Assembly: GCA_002385545.1 (NCBI GenBank)
Contig: DGDR01000066.1
Coordinates: 1-53,627 of the forward strand
Direction: 5' to 3'
DNA from: Clostridium sp. UBA3947
Lineage (GTDB): Bacteria > Bacillota > Clostridia > Clostridiales > Clostridiaceae
DNA length: 53,627 nt
The position numbers and the translations under genes are program-made. Below are positions 1-9,450 of the stretch, piece by piece. The stretch's first letter is position 1. Each line of letters opens with the position of its first letter. A model generated the notes under the pieces. It was not told the origin of the DNA and did no database searches. It saw only the letters and a list, made by a program, of their open reading frames with translations.

Positions 1-6
1 AAGTTA

Positions 7-1296
7 CTAATTTAATTTTTTAATAATTTTTCTCATGTCCCCTATCATATAAAGGGAACCACAAATTACAAGCAAATCTTCGTTCTCACACAAGGATAAA
101 GCGTATTTAACTGCCTCTTCATAACAATTCATTGCTAAAGCTTCCCTATTATACTTTAAAATTCTATTCCTTAGCTTTTCTGAAGATTCTGCCCTGTAGC
201 TATTAGGACTCACTGCAATAACATTCTCAGCTTTAGGTGTAATGATTTTCAACATATCCTCTAGCTGCTTATCCTCTAATATGCCTATTATTAAATATAA
301 TTTATTATACTTAAAGTATATATCAATACTTTCAGTTAATTTTTCAATACCATCTATGTTGTGAGCACCGTCTAAAAGTACATAAGGCTTAGTCCTCATT
401 AACTCCATACGACCTTTCCATGTCACCTTTTTAAGGCCTTCATAGATAGCCTCCTTACTAATGACTACTCCTAAAGCCATTAGTGCCTCAACAGTATGGA
501 TTACCACTGCACAGTTGTAAATCTGCACCTTTCCAAGCAAGGCTAAGGATATAGTATAGTTTGAATTTTCTGTACTAAATTTAACTACCTGATAGGTATC
601 CTCTATTTCCAAAAGCTGCCCACTATCTTCCTTCACCATAATAAGCTTACTATTTTTCTCAGCAGCGACTCTCTCTATTACAAAACGAGCCTCCCTTTGC
701 TGAGGATAAGATACTATAGGCACACCTTCTTTTATTATTCCAGCCTTTTCCCATGCTATTTCTTCAAGACTATTACCTAATAAGGCCATATGATCATAGC
801 TTATGGAACTAATAACACTGACCAAAGGTATGATAATGTTTGTTGGGTCTAGTCTTCCTCCTAACCCAACCTCAACAACAGCATAATCTATATTTTCCTC
901 ATAAAAGTACAAAAACATAGCAGCAGTAATAATCTCAAATTCTGTAGGAGTATCTAAGTTCATTGGATCTATCAACTTTTCCGCTTCAGATACCTTGGTC
1001 ATCACTTGGCAAAGTCTTTCTTTAGGAATGTTTTTACCATTAATTTGAATTCTTTCTTCAAATTCCTCAAGGTAAGGGGATGTATACATCCCCACCTTAT
1101 ACCCCTGAGCAATAAGAATACTTGAGATCATTGCTGTGATTGATCCTTTACCATTAGTTCCTGCAATGTGAATACATTTTAAGGAAAGCTGCGGATTCCC
1201 TAGCTCCTTTAATAACTTTTTGATTCTATCTAAGCCTTTACCACTATTAAACCTACTACGATTGTGTATATAATCCATAGTCTCTTTATAGTCCAT
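7..1296 (-). CDS. folC: Bifunctional folylpolyglutamate / dihydrofolate synthase
   Basis: This cytoplasmic enzyme adds glutamate to folates (and to dihydropteroate) in an ATP-dependent ligation, which retains folate in the cell. The 429-residue product has the Mur-ligase-like architecture: the ATP-binding loop GTNGKGS lies at residues 46-52, the YTSPYL substrate-binding segment near 74, and the C-terminal ligase domain includes LLDGAHN near 310. Length is normal for the family. The gene starts 7 bases after the valS stop codon, and its ribosome binding site (AGGTG) overlaps that stop, so translation is probably coupled. It is read from the same T-box-controlled transcript as valS. The stop codon is only 6 bases from the window edge, so any downstream gene or terminator is not visible. 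Whether it is bifunctional or only FPGS cannot be settled from sequence. Confidence 0.95.
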   Translation of the reverse strand: MDYKETMDYIHNRSRFNSGKGLDRIKKLLKELGNPQLSLKCIHIAGTNGKGSITAMISSILIAQGYKVGMYTSPYLEEFEERIQINGKNIPKERLCQVMTKVSEAEKLIDPMNLDTPTEFEIITAAMFLYFYEENIDYAVVEVGLGGRLDPTNIIIPLVSVISSISYDHMALLGNSLEEIAWEKAGIIKEGVPIVSYPQQREARFVIERVAAEKNSKLIMVKEDSGQLLEIEDTYQVVKFSTENSNYTISLALLGKVQIYNCAVVIHTVEALMALGVVISKEAIYEGLKKVTWKGRMELMRTKPYVLLDGAHNIDGIEKLTESIDIYFKYNKLYLIIGILEDKQLEDMLKIITPKAENVIAVSPNSYRAESSEKLRNRILKYNREALAMNCYEEAVKYALSLCENEDLLVICGSLYMIGDMRKIIKKLN

Positions 1297-1303
1297 ATAA
1301 CAC

Positions 1304-3952
1304 CTAGCCTAAGCTTTCAATTCTTTCTAAAACTGCCTTTAGCATTTCCTTATACTTCTCACCTTTTTGCTTTTCTTCCTCAACTACTTTTTGAGGAGCC
1401 TTGTTAACAAAGCTTGCATTGGATAGCTTCTTCTCAACTCTTTCTATTTCTGATAATAATCTTTCCTTTTCCTTATTTAATCTTTCTAATTCCTTATCTC
1501 TATCAATTAGATCAAATAAAGGCATAAATAGCTCTGCTCCTTCTGTAACTACAGCTACAGAATTCTTAGGAACATCCTTCTTATCATCGATTATAGTCAT
1601 ATCACTAACAGAAGCTAGCTTTTCAAAATAAATTATTCCAGTCTTAAAGGCACTAACGGCATCTTCCTTAACATAAGCTAATAAACTTGCTTTTTTAGAG
1701 TTTGGAACATTCATTTCTGCCCTTGCATTTCTAATACCCTTAATTGCGTCTATGATATAGCCCATTTGAGTTTCAGCTTGACTATCCCTTGCTTCTTCTC
1801 TATATTCAGGCCACTTGGATATAGTTATAGATTCATATTCAGCATCTAGGTGAGTATAAATTTCTTCTGTTATAAATGGCATTACAGGGTGAAGCAATTG
1901 AAGACCTGTTGTAAGCACCTTGTACAATACATTGTAGGTTACACCCTTCGCCTTGTCGTTGTCACCATATAGCACTGGTTTTGAAAGTTCAATATACCAA
2001 TCGCAGAATTCGCTCCATAAGAAATCATAAATTTTTTGCAGCGCTATTCCTAGCTCATACTTTTCTATATTTTCTGTAACCTCTTTAACTACTGTATTTA
2101 ACCTTGAAAGAATCCATCTATCAGCTATAGTGCAATCCTTGGATTCCTTTTCCTGCTCCATTAGATTCTTATCTAAATTCATCATAACAAATCTTGAAGC
2201 ATTCCAAATCTTATTAGCAAAATTTCTAGCTGCTTCAACCCTTTCAGGATAATATCTAATATCACTGCCAGGGGCATTTCCTGTTACTAGGCTAAATCTC
2301 AAGGCATCAGCACCATAGGTATCAATTACATCCAATGGGTCTACTCCATTACCCAAAGATTTAGACATCTTTCTACCCTCAGAATCTCTAATAATACCAT
2401 GAATTAGTACTGTATCAAAAGGAGTTTCACCCATATTGTAGATTCCTGAGAAAATCATTCTAGCTACCCAGAAGAATATTATATCGTAGCCTGTAACAAG
2501 TACGTTAGTAGGATAGAAATAGTCTAGATCTTCTGTTTTTTCTGGCCATCCTAAGGTTGAGAAAGGCCACAATGCAGAACTAAACCAAGTATCCAGTACA
2601 TCTTCATCCTGCTTAAGATTTTGTGAACCACATTTGCAGCAAGCATTAGGAGTTTCTTCTGCTACTATTATTTCTCCACAATCCTTGCAGTACCATACTG
2701 GTATTCTATGGCCCCACCAAAGCTGTCTGGATATACACCAGTCTTGTATATTTTCCATCCAGTTAAAGTATATTTTCTCGAATCTCTCTGGTACAAATTT
2801 AGTCTTACCACTTCTAACAGCTTCAATAGCAGGTTTAGCTAGGGATTCCATCTTAACGTACCATTGCTTTGATATCATAGGCTCTATAACTGTACTACAT
2901 CTGTCATGAGTTCCTACATTGTGTACATGAGGCTTGATTTTAACTAGGTATCCTCCCATTTCTAAATCCTCAACTATAGCCTTTCTTGCAGCGTATCTGT
3001 CCATTCCTGCATATTTGCCACCTAATTCATTTATAGTACCGTCAGGATTCATCACATTTATTTCCTCAAGATTATGCCTTTTTCCTACTTCATAGTCATT
3101 TGGATCATGAGCTGGAGTTATTTTAACTGCACCTGTTCCAAATTCCTTATCAACATATTCATCAGCAATTACAGGAATTTCCCTGTTTACTAATGGAAGT
3201 AAAAGCTTCTTTCCTATAAGATGACTATATCTTTCATCTGATGGATTTACTGCTACAGCAGTATCTCCTAGCATCGTTTCTGGTCTTGTAGTAGCTATTT
3301 CTAAATATTCATCACTGCCAATAACAGGATACTTTATATGCCAGAAGCTGCCCTCCTGCTCACTATATTCAATTTCTGCATCTGAAAGAGCAGTTTGACA
3401 CTTAGGGCACCAGTTAGTTATTCTATTTCCTTTATATATTAAACCATTTTCATATAACTTTACAAAAACATGTCTAACGGCCTTATTTAAATTCTCATCC
3501 ATAGTAAAGGCTTCTCTTGTAAAGTCTGCAGAAGCTCCAAGCTTTTTCAACTGACCTCTTATTCTTTCTCTGTATTCATCAGTCCATTCCCAAACCTTAG
3601 CTAAAAAAGCCTCTCTGCCCATTTCCTTTTTCTTAAGTCCCTGCTTTAAAAGTTCATTCCCAACCTTTACTTCTGTAGCTATACTAGCATGGTCTTCTCC
3701 TGGTAACCATAAAGTGCAGTATCCCTGCATTCTCTTAAATCTAATTATCATATCCTGAAGTGTATTGTCTAAAGCATGACCTAAATGAAGCTTTCCAGTA
3801 ATATTTGGTGGTGGCATTACTATAGTAAAGGGCTTTTTATTCTTATCCACCACTGGTGTGAAATATCTTTTCTCTTCCCAACTTTTATATAATCTTTCTT
3901 CAAATTCTTTAGGATTGTAGGTTGTAGACAAAGTAATCTTTTCTTCCATCAT
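1304..3952 (-). CDS. valS: Valyl-tRNA synthetase
   Basis: This class I aminoacyl-tRNA synthetase charges tRNA-Val and edits mischarged threonine. It has 882 residues, the usual bacterial length. Visible in order are the HIGH-type motif HLGH at 56-59, the CP1 editing domain with TTRPETMLGD at 221-230, zinc-type cysteines (WCPKC at 181-185 and CKDC at 422-425 with CCKC at 438-441), GRKMSKSLGN with KMSKS at 528-532, the anticodon-binding domain, and a charged C-terminal coiled-coil arm from about 815. The first two codons are both Met; either is possible, with AGGAGG just upstream favouring the annotated start. It is the first gene of a valS-folC transcript controlled by an upstream T-box, so expression should rise when uncharged tRNA-Val accumulates. 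Confidence 0.98.
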   Translation of the reverse strand: MMEEKITLSTTYNPKEFEERLYKSWEEKRYFTPVVDKNKKPFTIVMPPPNITGKLHLGHALDNTLQDMIIRFKRMQGYCTLWLPGEDHASIATEVKVGNELLKQGLKKKEMGREAFLAKVWEWTDEYRERIRGQLKKLGASADFTREAFTMDENLNKAVRHVFVKLYENGLIYKGNRITNWCPKCQTALSDAEIEYSEQEGSFWHIKYPVIGSDEYLEIATTRPETMLGDTAVAVNPSDERYSHLIGKKLLLPLVNREIPVIADEYVDKEFGTGAVKITPAHDPNDYEVGKRHNLEEINVMNPDGTINELGGKYAGMDRYAARKAIVEDLEMGGYLVKIKPHVHNVGTHDRCSTVIEPMISKQWYVKMESLAKPAIEAVRSGKTKFVPERFEKIYFNWMENIQDWCISRQLWWGHRIPVWYCKDCGEIIVAEETPNACCKCGSQNLKQDEDVLDTWFSSALWPFSTLGWPEKTEDLDYFYPTNVLVTGYDIIFFWVARMIFSGIYNMGETPFDTVLIHGIIRDSEGRKMSKSLGNGVDPLDVIDTYGADALRFSLVTGNAPGSDIRYYPERVEAARNFANKIWNASRFVMMNLDKNLMEQEKESKDCTIADRWILSRLNTVVKEVTENIEKYELGIALQKIYDFLWSEFCDWYIELSKPVLYGDNDKAKGVTYNVLYKVLTTGLQLLHPVMPFITEEIYTHLDAEYESITISKWPEYREEARDSQAETQMGYIIDAIKGIRNARAEMNVPNSKKASLLAYVKEDAVSAFKTGIIYFEKLASVSDMTIIDDKKDVPKNSVAVVTEGAELFMPLFDLIDRDKELERLNKEKERLLSEIERVEKKLSNASFVNKAPQKVVEEEKQKGEKYKEMLKAVLERIESLG

Positions 3953-4011
3953 TCTTCCTCCTTTTATTAATTAAAAGCTCTTTATAGTTTATCCATTTAA
4001 TTAAGCTTTGC

Positions 4012-4266
4012 CAAATAAAAAAGTCTTCGTCCTAAAAGGACGAAGACTCGCGGTACCACCTTTTTTCCCACAATATTTATGGGCTCTCATACCATAACGG
4101 TTGAAAAAACCGTCTTTGCTTACATTTAACATTTTTCAGCAAAGAAGCTCAAAAGCTACCTTCAAAGTTCTCCATATAAAAGGTCTCTCAGCCAACGAAC
4201 CTTTCTCTCTTAATATGGGGTTGAACTTCTACTCCTCTTTCTCACAGCTATTTTCATATATTAATA
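4012..4266 (-). ncRNA. T-box leader of valS (tRNA-Val-sensing riboswitch)
   Basis: Read on the minus strand, the leader has a Stem I with an AGTA-type loop motif (AGTAGAAG near 4225-4235), the GTTGGCTGAGAGA apical region, and the invariant T-box sequence GGTGGTACCGCG (4049-4060). This is followed by a perfect 11-bp terminator stem (GTCTTCGTCCT paired with AGGACGAAGAC, 4024-4048) and a T tract (about 4012-4022). Helix pairing GAAGTTC/GAACTT places GTA (4157-4159) in the specifier region, a valine codon that fits the downstream valS. Known mechanism: uncharged tRNA pairs with specifier and T-box bulge and stabilises the antiterminator. The exact specifier assignment is inferred by hand. Confidence 0.93.
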
Positions 4267-4272
4267 TAACTT

Positions 4273-4300
4273 ATTATAATATAATTTTTTCTAATGTCAA
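4273..4300 (-). promoter_or_regulatory. Sigma-A promoter of valS-folC
   Basis: On the minus strand there is a consensus -35 TTGACA (4295-4300), a 16-bp spacer and a consensus -10 TATAAT (4273-4278). Transcription would begin near 4266, at the start of the T-box leader. The -35 lies only 10 bases past the end of the upstream gene's coding region. Confidence 0.85.
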
Positions 4301-4309
4301 GGGGAATAC

Positions 4310-7300
4310 TTATGCCTTACTACCAGCTGCTTCTTCCATTGCTAATCTTTCTTGATCTGCATCCTTTGCTATTGCCTCCATGTTTTTAAAGGCTGCAGCC
4401 ATCATCAGCTTGATTCTGTTTAATTGATTAACCTCGCTAGCTCCTGGATCGTAATCAATAGCGGTTATATTAGCCATTGGATACTGAGCCTTTAAAGCTT
4501 TTATCATGCCTTTTCCAGTAACATGGTTAGGTAAGCAAGCAAAAGGTTGCATACAAATAATATTTTCTGCACCACTTTCAATAAGCTCAATCATCTCAGC
4601 AGTTAAGAACCAGCCCTCACCAGTTTGGTTTCCTAAGGATAAAATTTTAGAAGCTCTCTGTGCTAACTTTTCTATAGGTTCAGGCGCCTCAAAACGCTTG
4701 CTCTTCTCTAAGGCCTCCCTCATATGTCTTCTATAGAATTCAATTGTCTTAATTACTAGCTTACCACCAAGCTGGCCCTTTTTAGTACCTTCTAACATTT
4801 TATATTTATAATCTGCGTCATAAGCACAATAAAGGAAAAAGCCTATTAAGTCAGGCATAACTGCCTCTGCCCCTTCACTTTCAACTATATCAACAACATC
4901 ATTGTTAGCCGTTGGATGGAACTTTACTAATATTTCTCCAACCAGACCAACTTTAGGCTTCTTAATGTCTCTTAATTCTAAATTATCGAAATCCTTAACT
5001 ATATTATAAACATTTCTTTTAAAGGTTCTATGACTTCCGCTTATAACAGATTCCTTACATTTTTCAACCCAGCTTTCATAAAGGGCATTAGCGGAACCTT
5101 TAATTTTTTCATAGGGTCTAACCCTATACAAAACTCTCATTAACAAATCTCCGTAAACCAATGCAATAAGAGCCCTATTAATTAGACCGTATGTAATCTT
5201 GAAGCCTGGGTTACTTTCTAAACCTGCTGCATTTAATGAGATAACTGGTACTTCTGGGTATCCAGCCTCTGCTAATGCCTTTCTTAAGAAGCCGATATAG
5301 TTAGTTGCTCTGCAACCTCCTCCTGTTTGAGTGATAATTACTGAGGTATTATTCACATCATATTTACCTGACTGAAGAGCCTCAATAATTTGTCCCACAA
5401 CAATTATTGATGGATAGCAGGCATCGTTATTTACATACTTAAGGCCTACATCTACAGCACCTTTATCCTTGGAAGGCAGAACCACCACATTATAGCCAGA
5501 ATGTCTAAAGGCTATTTCTAAGAACTGAAAATGTATAGGGGACATTTCTGGTGCTAATATAGTGTGTTTCTTTTTCATTTCTTTTGTGAACAATACTTTC
5601 TTATATTTTGACTCCTGAGGCTTTCTTACATAATTGTTTCTATCTCTCTCTTCAATAGCAGCTTTTAGTGATCTTATTCTAATTCTAGCTGCTCCTAAAT
5701 TATTGCCTTCATCTATTTTTAGGGTAGTGTAGATTTTGCCTTCCTTCTGCAATATCTCCTGAACTTGATCTGTAGTTACAGCATCCAGGCCACAACCAAA
5801 GGAATTTAATTGCACTAATTCTAGGTTGTCCTGTTTTGCGACAAAAGTGGCTGCTCTATACAATCTAGAATGATAAACCCATTGATCTACAACCCTTAAT
5901 GGTCTTTCTATCTCCGCTAAGTGGGCAATAGAATCCTCTGTTAAAACTGCCATATTAAAGCCAGTAATTATATTTGGTATACCGTGATTTATCTCTGGAT
6001 CCACATGATAAGGACGTCCACTAAGTACTATACCCTTCATGCCCTTTTCCTTAATATAGGCTAAAACCTCTTCTCCCTTTTTACGTATATCCTCTTCAAA
6101 ATTAAGTCTTTCTTGCCATGCGGCTTCAACAGCCTCATTTATTTCTGCCTTTGAAATATTTAAGCTGCCTAACTCCTCTAACAATCTTTTCTTCAATTTT
6201 TCTTTATTATTTAAGGATAGGAAAGGATTCATGAATAATATATTTTTTTCTTTTAATATATCCATGTTAGTCCTAATCACTTCTGGATAGGAGGTTACAA
6301 TTGGGCAATTATAATGATTGTCTGCCTTTGGATCCTCCTTCTTTTCATAAGGAATAGAAGGATAAAATATAAACTTAACTCCCTTATTAATTAAGCTCAT
6401 TATATGTCCATGAACAATTTTTGCAGGGTAGCATACTGATTCCGATGGAATAGTTTCAATCCCCAACTCATAAACCTTTTTGGATGATCTTTGGGATAGC
6501 TCCACTCTAAATCCTAGCTTAGTAAAGAAGGTAAACCAAAATGGATAATTCTCATACATGTTTAGAACCCTTGGTATTCCAACAGTACCTCTAGGAGCTT
6601 CCTCCTTGCTTAGAGGTTTATATTGGAAAAGTCTCTTGTACTTATAATCATAAAGGTTTGGTACTGTTTCCGCTTTTTTATGAGTTATACCTAAACCCCT
6701 TTCACATCTATTACCGGATATGAATTCTCCACCGTCATTAAACTTATTAATGGTAAGCAAACAATTATTGCCACATAAACCACAACGTCTTAAGGTCGTA
6801 TCATAAATAAATTCTTCAATTTTGTCTCTTCCTAGAATTGTACTGATATGACCTGCTTCTGCCCTTTCTCTGGCAATTAAAGCTGCTCCAAAAGCCCCCA
6901 TAAGTCCAGCTATATCTGGTCTAATAGCTTCTCTCTCAGCTACCAATTCGAAGCTTCTTAATACAGAGTCATTGTAGAAAGTACCACCTTGTACAATTAT
7001 ATTCTTTCCTAAATCCTTAGGATCACGTACCTTTATAACCTTTTGAAGGGCATTTTTTATAACAGAATAGGATAAGCCAGCAGAAATATCTCCTACAGAA
7101 GCTCCTTCCTTCTGAGCCTGCTTAACCCTAGAATTCATAAATACAGTACATCTAGATCCAAGATCCACAGGATAGTCTGCTTTTATAGCTTCCTTTGCAA
7201 ATTCTTGTACAGACATATTCAAGGAATGGGCAAAGGTTTCTATAAAGGAGCCACAACCTGAGGAACAAGCTTCATTAAGCAATATACTATCAATAACCCC

Positions 7301-8599
7301 ATCCTTGATTTTTAAGCATTTCATATCTTGTCCGCCAATATCTAAAATAAAATCAACATCTGGTTGGAAAAAGGCCGCTGCCTTATAATGAGCTATAGTT
7401 TCTATTTCACCAATATCAACTTTTAAGGCTTCTTTAATCAAGGCTTCTCCATAGCCTGTTACACAAGAATTAGCAATGATTACCTTTTCAGGTAGCTGAT
7501 CATATAGCTCTTTTAAAATGTAAATTACCTGTTGCAAAGGACTACCTTGATTACTTCCGTAATAAGAATATAAAAGTTGTCCATTTTCTCCAATTAAGGC
7601 TGCCTTAGTGGTAGTGGAACCAGCATCTATTCCTATGTATGCCTTTCCTGTATAGCTTGCTAAATCTTCTTTAGCTACCTTGCTCTTACTATGCCTTTCA
7701 ATAAATTCTTCGTACTCAGCCTTATTTATAAATAAAGGTCTTAGTCTTTGAATTTCCACAGAATTTTCTTCATTTATATTTTTTAACCTACCTATTACCT
7801 CAGTAAATAAAATCTTAGGCAATTCCTGAGATTTAAGAGCAGCTCCCATAGCAACAAAAAGTTGAGAATTCTCTGGAAAAATTATTTGTTCCTCTGTTAA
7901 CTGTAGAGTCTCTATAAATCTTTTTCTAAGTTCTGATAAAAAGTACAAAGGTCCACCTAAAAAAGCCACATTTCCTCTTATAGGCTTTCCACAGGCAAGT
8001 CCACTAATAGTCTGATTAACTACCGATTGAAACACTGAGGCTGCAATATCTTCCTTAGCAGCACCTTCGTTAATCAAAGGCTGTATATCCGTTTTAGCAA
8101 ATACACCACATCTGGAAGCTATAGGATAAATAACCTTAAAGGACTTAGCTAATTCATTCAAACCAGCAGCATCAGTCTGCAGTAAACCAGCCATTTGGTC
8201 TATGAAGGCTCCTGTACCTCCTGCACAGGTTCCGTTCATTCTTTGCTCTAGCCCCCCAGTAAAATATGTTATCTTTGCATCTTCTCCACCTAGTTCTATA
8301 GCAACGTCAGTTTGAGGAATATAGGTTTCAACAGTGTGAGTACAAGCTATAACCTCTTGTATAAATGGTATATTCATCCACTTTGAAACGGACATACCAC
8401 CAGAGCCTGTAACCATCATAGTAATATAGCTATCGGGTATTTTTTTGTATGTTTCTTGAAATAACTCTACTATAGTTTTTTTGATATCAGAATAATGACG
8501 TCTATAGTCACTAAATACCAGCCTACAATTTTTGTCTAAAACCACCATTTTAACTGTAGTTGATCCTACATCCATCCCCAAATGATACGTTTCCCTCAT
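4310..8599 (-). CDS. Giant 2-hydroxyacyl-CoA dehydratase activase-like fusion (two activase modules plus HgdB-like part)
   Basis: The protein has 1429 residues. Residues 5-255 and 320-580 are two ASKHA (BcrA/BadF/HgdC-type) ATPase modules, each opening with a phosphate-binding DxGSTT loop (DVGSTTVK at 10, DAGSTTTK at 325). Module 1 has C125 (NGTCAGGTGAF) and C164 (SRCGVF); module 2 has C445 (NEACSSGCGSF) and C484 (SRCTVF). Both pairs are 39 residues apart, the spacing of the cysteines that hold the dimer-bridging [4Fe-4S] cluster in HgdC. A four-cysteine motif follows (C606, C609, C613, C632), then a DUF2229-like part and a C-terminal region resembling the HgdB dehydratase subunit. Family members drive ATP-dependent low-potential electron transfer; the substrate is unknown. 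It has its own promoter and no acyl-CoA genes nearby. GGGGT precedes the ATG. Confidence 0.85.
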   Translation of the reverse strand: MRETYHLGMDVGSTTVKMVVLDKNCRLVFSDYRRHYSDIKKTIVELFQETYKKIPDSYITMMVTGSGGMSVSKWMNIPFIQEVIACTHTVETYIPQTDVAIELGGEDAKITYFTGGLEQRMNGTCAGGTGAFIDQMAGLLQTDAAGLNELAKSFKVIYPIASRCGVFAKTDIQPLINEGAAKEDIAASVFQSVVNQTISGLACGKPIRGNVAFLGGPLYFLSELRKRFIETLQLTEEQIIFPENSQLFVAMGAALKSQELPKILFTEVIGRLKNINEENSVEIQRLRPLFINKAEYEEFIERHSKSKVAKEDLASYTGKAYIGIDAGSTTTKAALIGENGQLLYSYYGSNQGSPLQQVIYILKELYDQLPEKVIIANSCVTGYGEALIKEALKVDIGEIETIAHYKAAAFFQPDVDFILDIGGQDMKCLKIKDGVIDSILLNEACSSGCGSFIETFAHSLNMSVQEFAKEAIKADYPVDLGSRCTVFMNSRVKQAQKEGASVGDISAGLSYSVIKNALQKVIKVRDPKDLGKNIIVQGGTFYNDSVLRSFELVAEREAIRPDIAGLMGAFGAALIARERAEAGHISTILGRDKIEEFIYDTTLRRCGLCGNNCLLTINKFNDGGEFISGNRCERGLGITHKKAETVPNLYDYKYKRLFQYKPLSKEEAPRGTVGIPRVLNMYENYPFWFTFFTKLGFRVELSQRSSKKVYELGIETIPSESVCYPAKIVHGHIMSLINKGVKFIFYPSIPYEKKEDPKADNHYNCPIVTSYPEVIRTNMDILKEKNILFMNPFLSLNNKEKLKKRLLEELGSLNISKAEINEAVEAAWQERLNFEEDIRKKGEEVLAYIKEKGMKGIVLSGRPYHVDPEINHGIPNIITGFNMAVLTEDSIAHLAEIERPLRVVDQWVYHSRLYRAATFVAKQDNLELVQLNSFGCGLDAVTTDQVQEILQKEGKIYTTLKIDEGNNLGAARIRIRSLKAAIEERDRNNYVRKPQESKYKKVLFTKEMKKKHTILAPEMSPIHFQFLEIAFRHSGYNVVVLPSKDKGAVDVGLKYVNNDACYPSIIVVGQIIEALQSGKYDVNNTSVIITQTGGGCRATNYIGFLRKALAEAGYPEVPVISLNAAGLESNPGFKITYGLINRALIALVYGDLLMRVLYRVRPYEKIKGSANALYESWVEKCKESVISGSHRTFKRNVYNIVKDFDNLELRDIKKPKVGLVGEILVKFHPTANNDVVDIVESEGAEAVMPDLIGFFLYCAYDADYKYKMLEGTKKGQLGGKLVIKTIEFYRRHMREALEKSKRFEAPEPIEKLAQRASKILSLGNQTGEGWFLTAEMIELIESGAENIICMQPFACLPNHVTGKGMIKALKAQYPMANITAIDYDPGASEVNQLNRIKLMMAAAFKNMEAIAKDADQERLAMEEAAGSKA

Positions 8600-8651
8600 C
8601 TAATCAACCCCATTTACTCATTTAAATATAAAGAAAAGATATTCTTAGCAA

Positions 8652-8680
8652 ATTTTAACACCAATGATTAAGCAAGTCAA
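8652..8680 (-). promoter_or_regulatory. Promoter of the giant activase-like gene
   Basis: Minus-strand -35 TTGACT (8675-8680), 17-bp spacer, -10 TAAAAT (8652-8657). It lies between the V-ATPase operon terminator and the gene start at 8599, so the gene is probably monocistronic. Confidence 0.7.
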
Positions 8681-8704
8681 TGAATACTTTAATTATAGTT
8701 CCTA

Positions 8705-8748
8705 ATAATAAAAGGCAGCATTTTATCTATGAAAAAATAAAAACTGCC
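8705..8748 (-). terminator. Terminator of the V-ATPase operon
   Basis: On the minus strand GGCAG (8744-8748) pairs with CTGCC (8714-8718). An inner TTTTAT/ATAAAA helix extends the stem, and a T-rich tail (TTTTATTATT, about 8704-8713) follows. It sits 9 bases after the atpD stop codon. Confidence 0.7.
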
Positions 8749-8756
8749 AAGCTTAA

Positions 8757-9374
8757 CTATTTCCGATCTTTATTATTTTTTACAACTTTCAATCTAAAGA
8801 AGTCTTCTCTTTCTTTTTCTTCTAATACTTCCCCTATGAACTTTACCATGGCCTGATACTTTGGAATTTGAATATTTTCTAAGGCATTAGCTCTTTTTTG
8901 AGTTTTCTTAATTTCCTTAGCTAGTCTAAATATAGCATTTTCCACTTCTGCCAACTCATATATTAAGTATTTTACTTCATTAAATTTCTCATAGGCTATA
9001 TCCATAGCTGAGTTACTATGATAAAAACCATACTCAGGCTTTATATCCTTTCTATCGTATATAATATGAGGTACCTCTACCCCCATTACACTTTTAAATA
9101 CTATATCATAGTCCTTTTCCTTAGATATGGCCAAAGCTATGTCCTCAATATTAGTTATACCTACGGTTATATTTGCCTTTCTAATAGCATCGTAAGCATC
9201 ACTAAAAACTTGGCTAACTCGGTTTTGAAGCTCCTCCGCTCTATCTACATAAGACATCATTTCTCTAATAAGCACATTTCTTTTCTTATCTAGCAATTCA
9301 AAACCCATTTTAGAAAACTGCAAGGAATTCTCTGCACTGATAAGGTTAGATTTGGTTGGTGCCACATTATCCAT
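8757..9374 (-). CDS. atpD: V-type ATPase subunit D (central stalk)
   Basis: This is the rotor shaft of the V1 sector, a coiled-coil protein that turns inside the A3B3 ring. The chosen 205-residue product begins MDNVAPTKSNL, the typical N-terminus for the family, and has long helical heptad regions at both ends. The start at 9374 was preferred over an upstream in-frame ATG because that ATG sits ahead of the ribosome binding site (GGAAGGAGG), whereas 9374 is correctly spaced after it. It is the last gene of the V-ATPase operon, separated from atpB by a 76-bp gap with a strong hairpin, and followed by a terminator. Confidence 0.95.
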   Translation of the reverse strand: MDNVAPTKSNLISAENSLQFSKMGFELLDKKRNVLIREMMSYVDRAEELQNRVSQVFSDAYDAIRKANITVGITNIEDIALAISKEKDYDIVFKSVMGVEVPHIIYDRKDIKPEYGFYHSNSAMDIAYEKFNEVKYLIYELAEVENAIFRLAKEIKKTQKRANALENIQIPKYQAMVKFIGEVLEEKEREDFFRLKVVKNNKDRK

Positions 9375-9403
9375 TCCACAGCCTCCTTCCATTAAATATT
9401 AAC

Positions 9404-9444
9404 ACAGAAGACAAGAAACAGCTAGTGTTTTCTATGTCTTCTGT
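9404..9444 (-). repeat. Intercistronic stem-loop between atpB and atpD
   Basis: A perfect 10-bp inverted repeat ACAGAAGACA (9404-9413) and TGTCTTCTGT (9435-9444) is extended inward by AGAAACA/TGTTTTCT with one bulge, leaving a 5-base loop. There is no T tract after it on the minus strand, so it looks more like an mRNA-stabilising or partial-attenuation hairpin than a full terminator. Confidence 0.75.
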
Positions 9445-9450
9445 AATTAA

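Noticed and set aside
4101..4355. Plus-strand open frame of 84 codons opposite the valS leader
   Set aside because: It lies entirely over the T-box leader and promoter on the other strand, has no ribosome binding site and no family resemblance.
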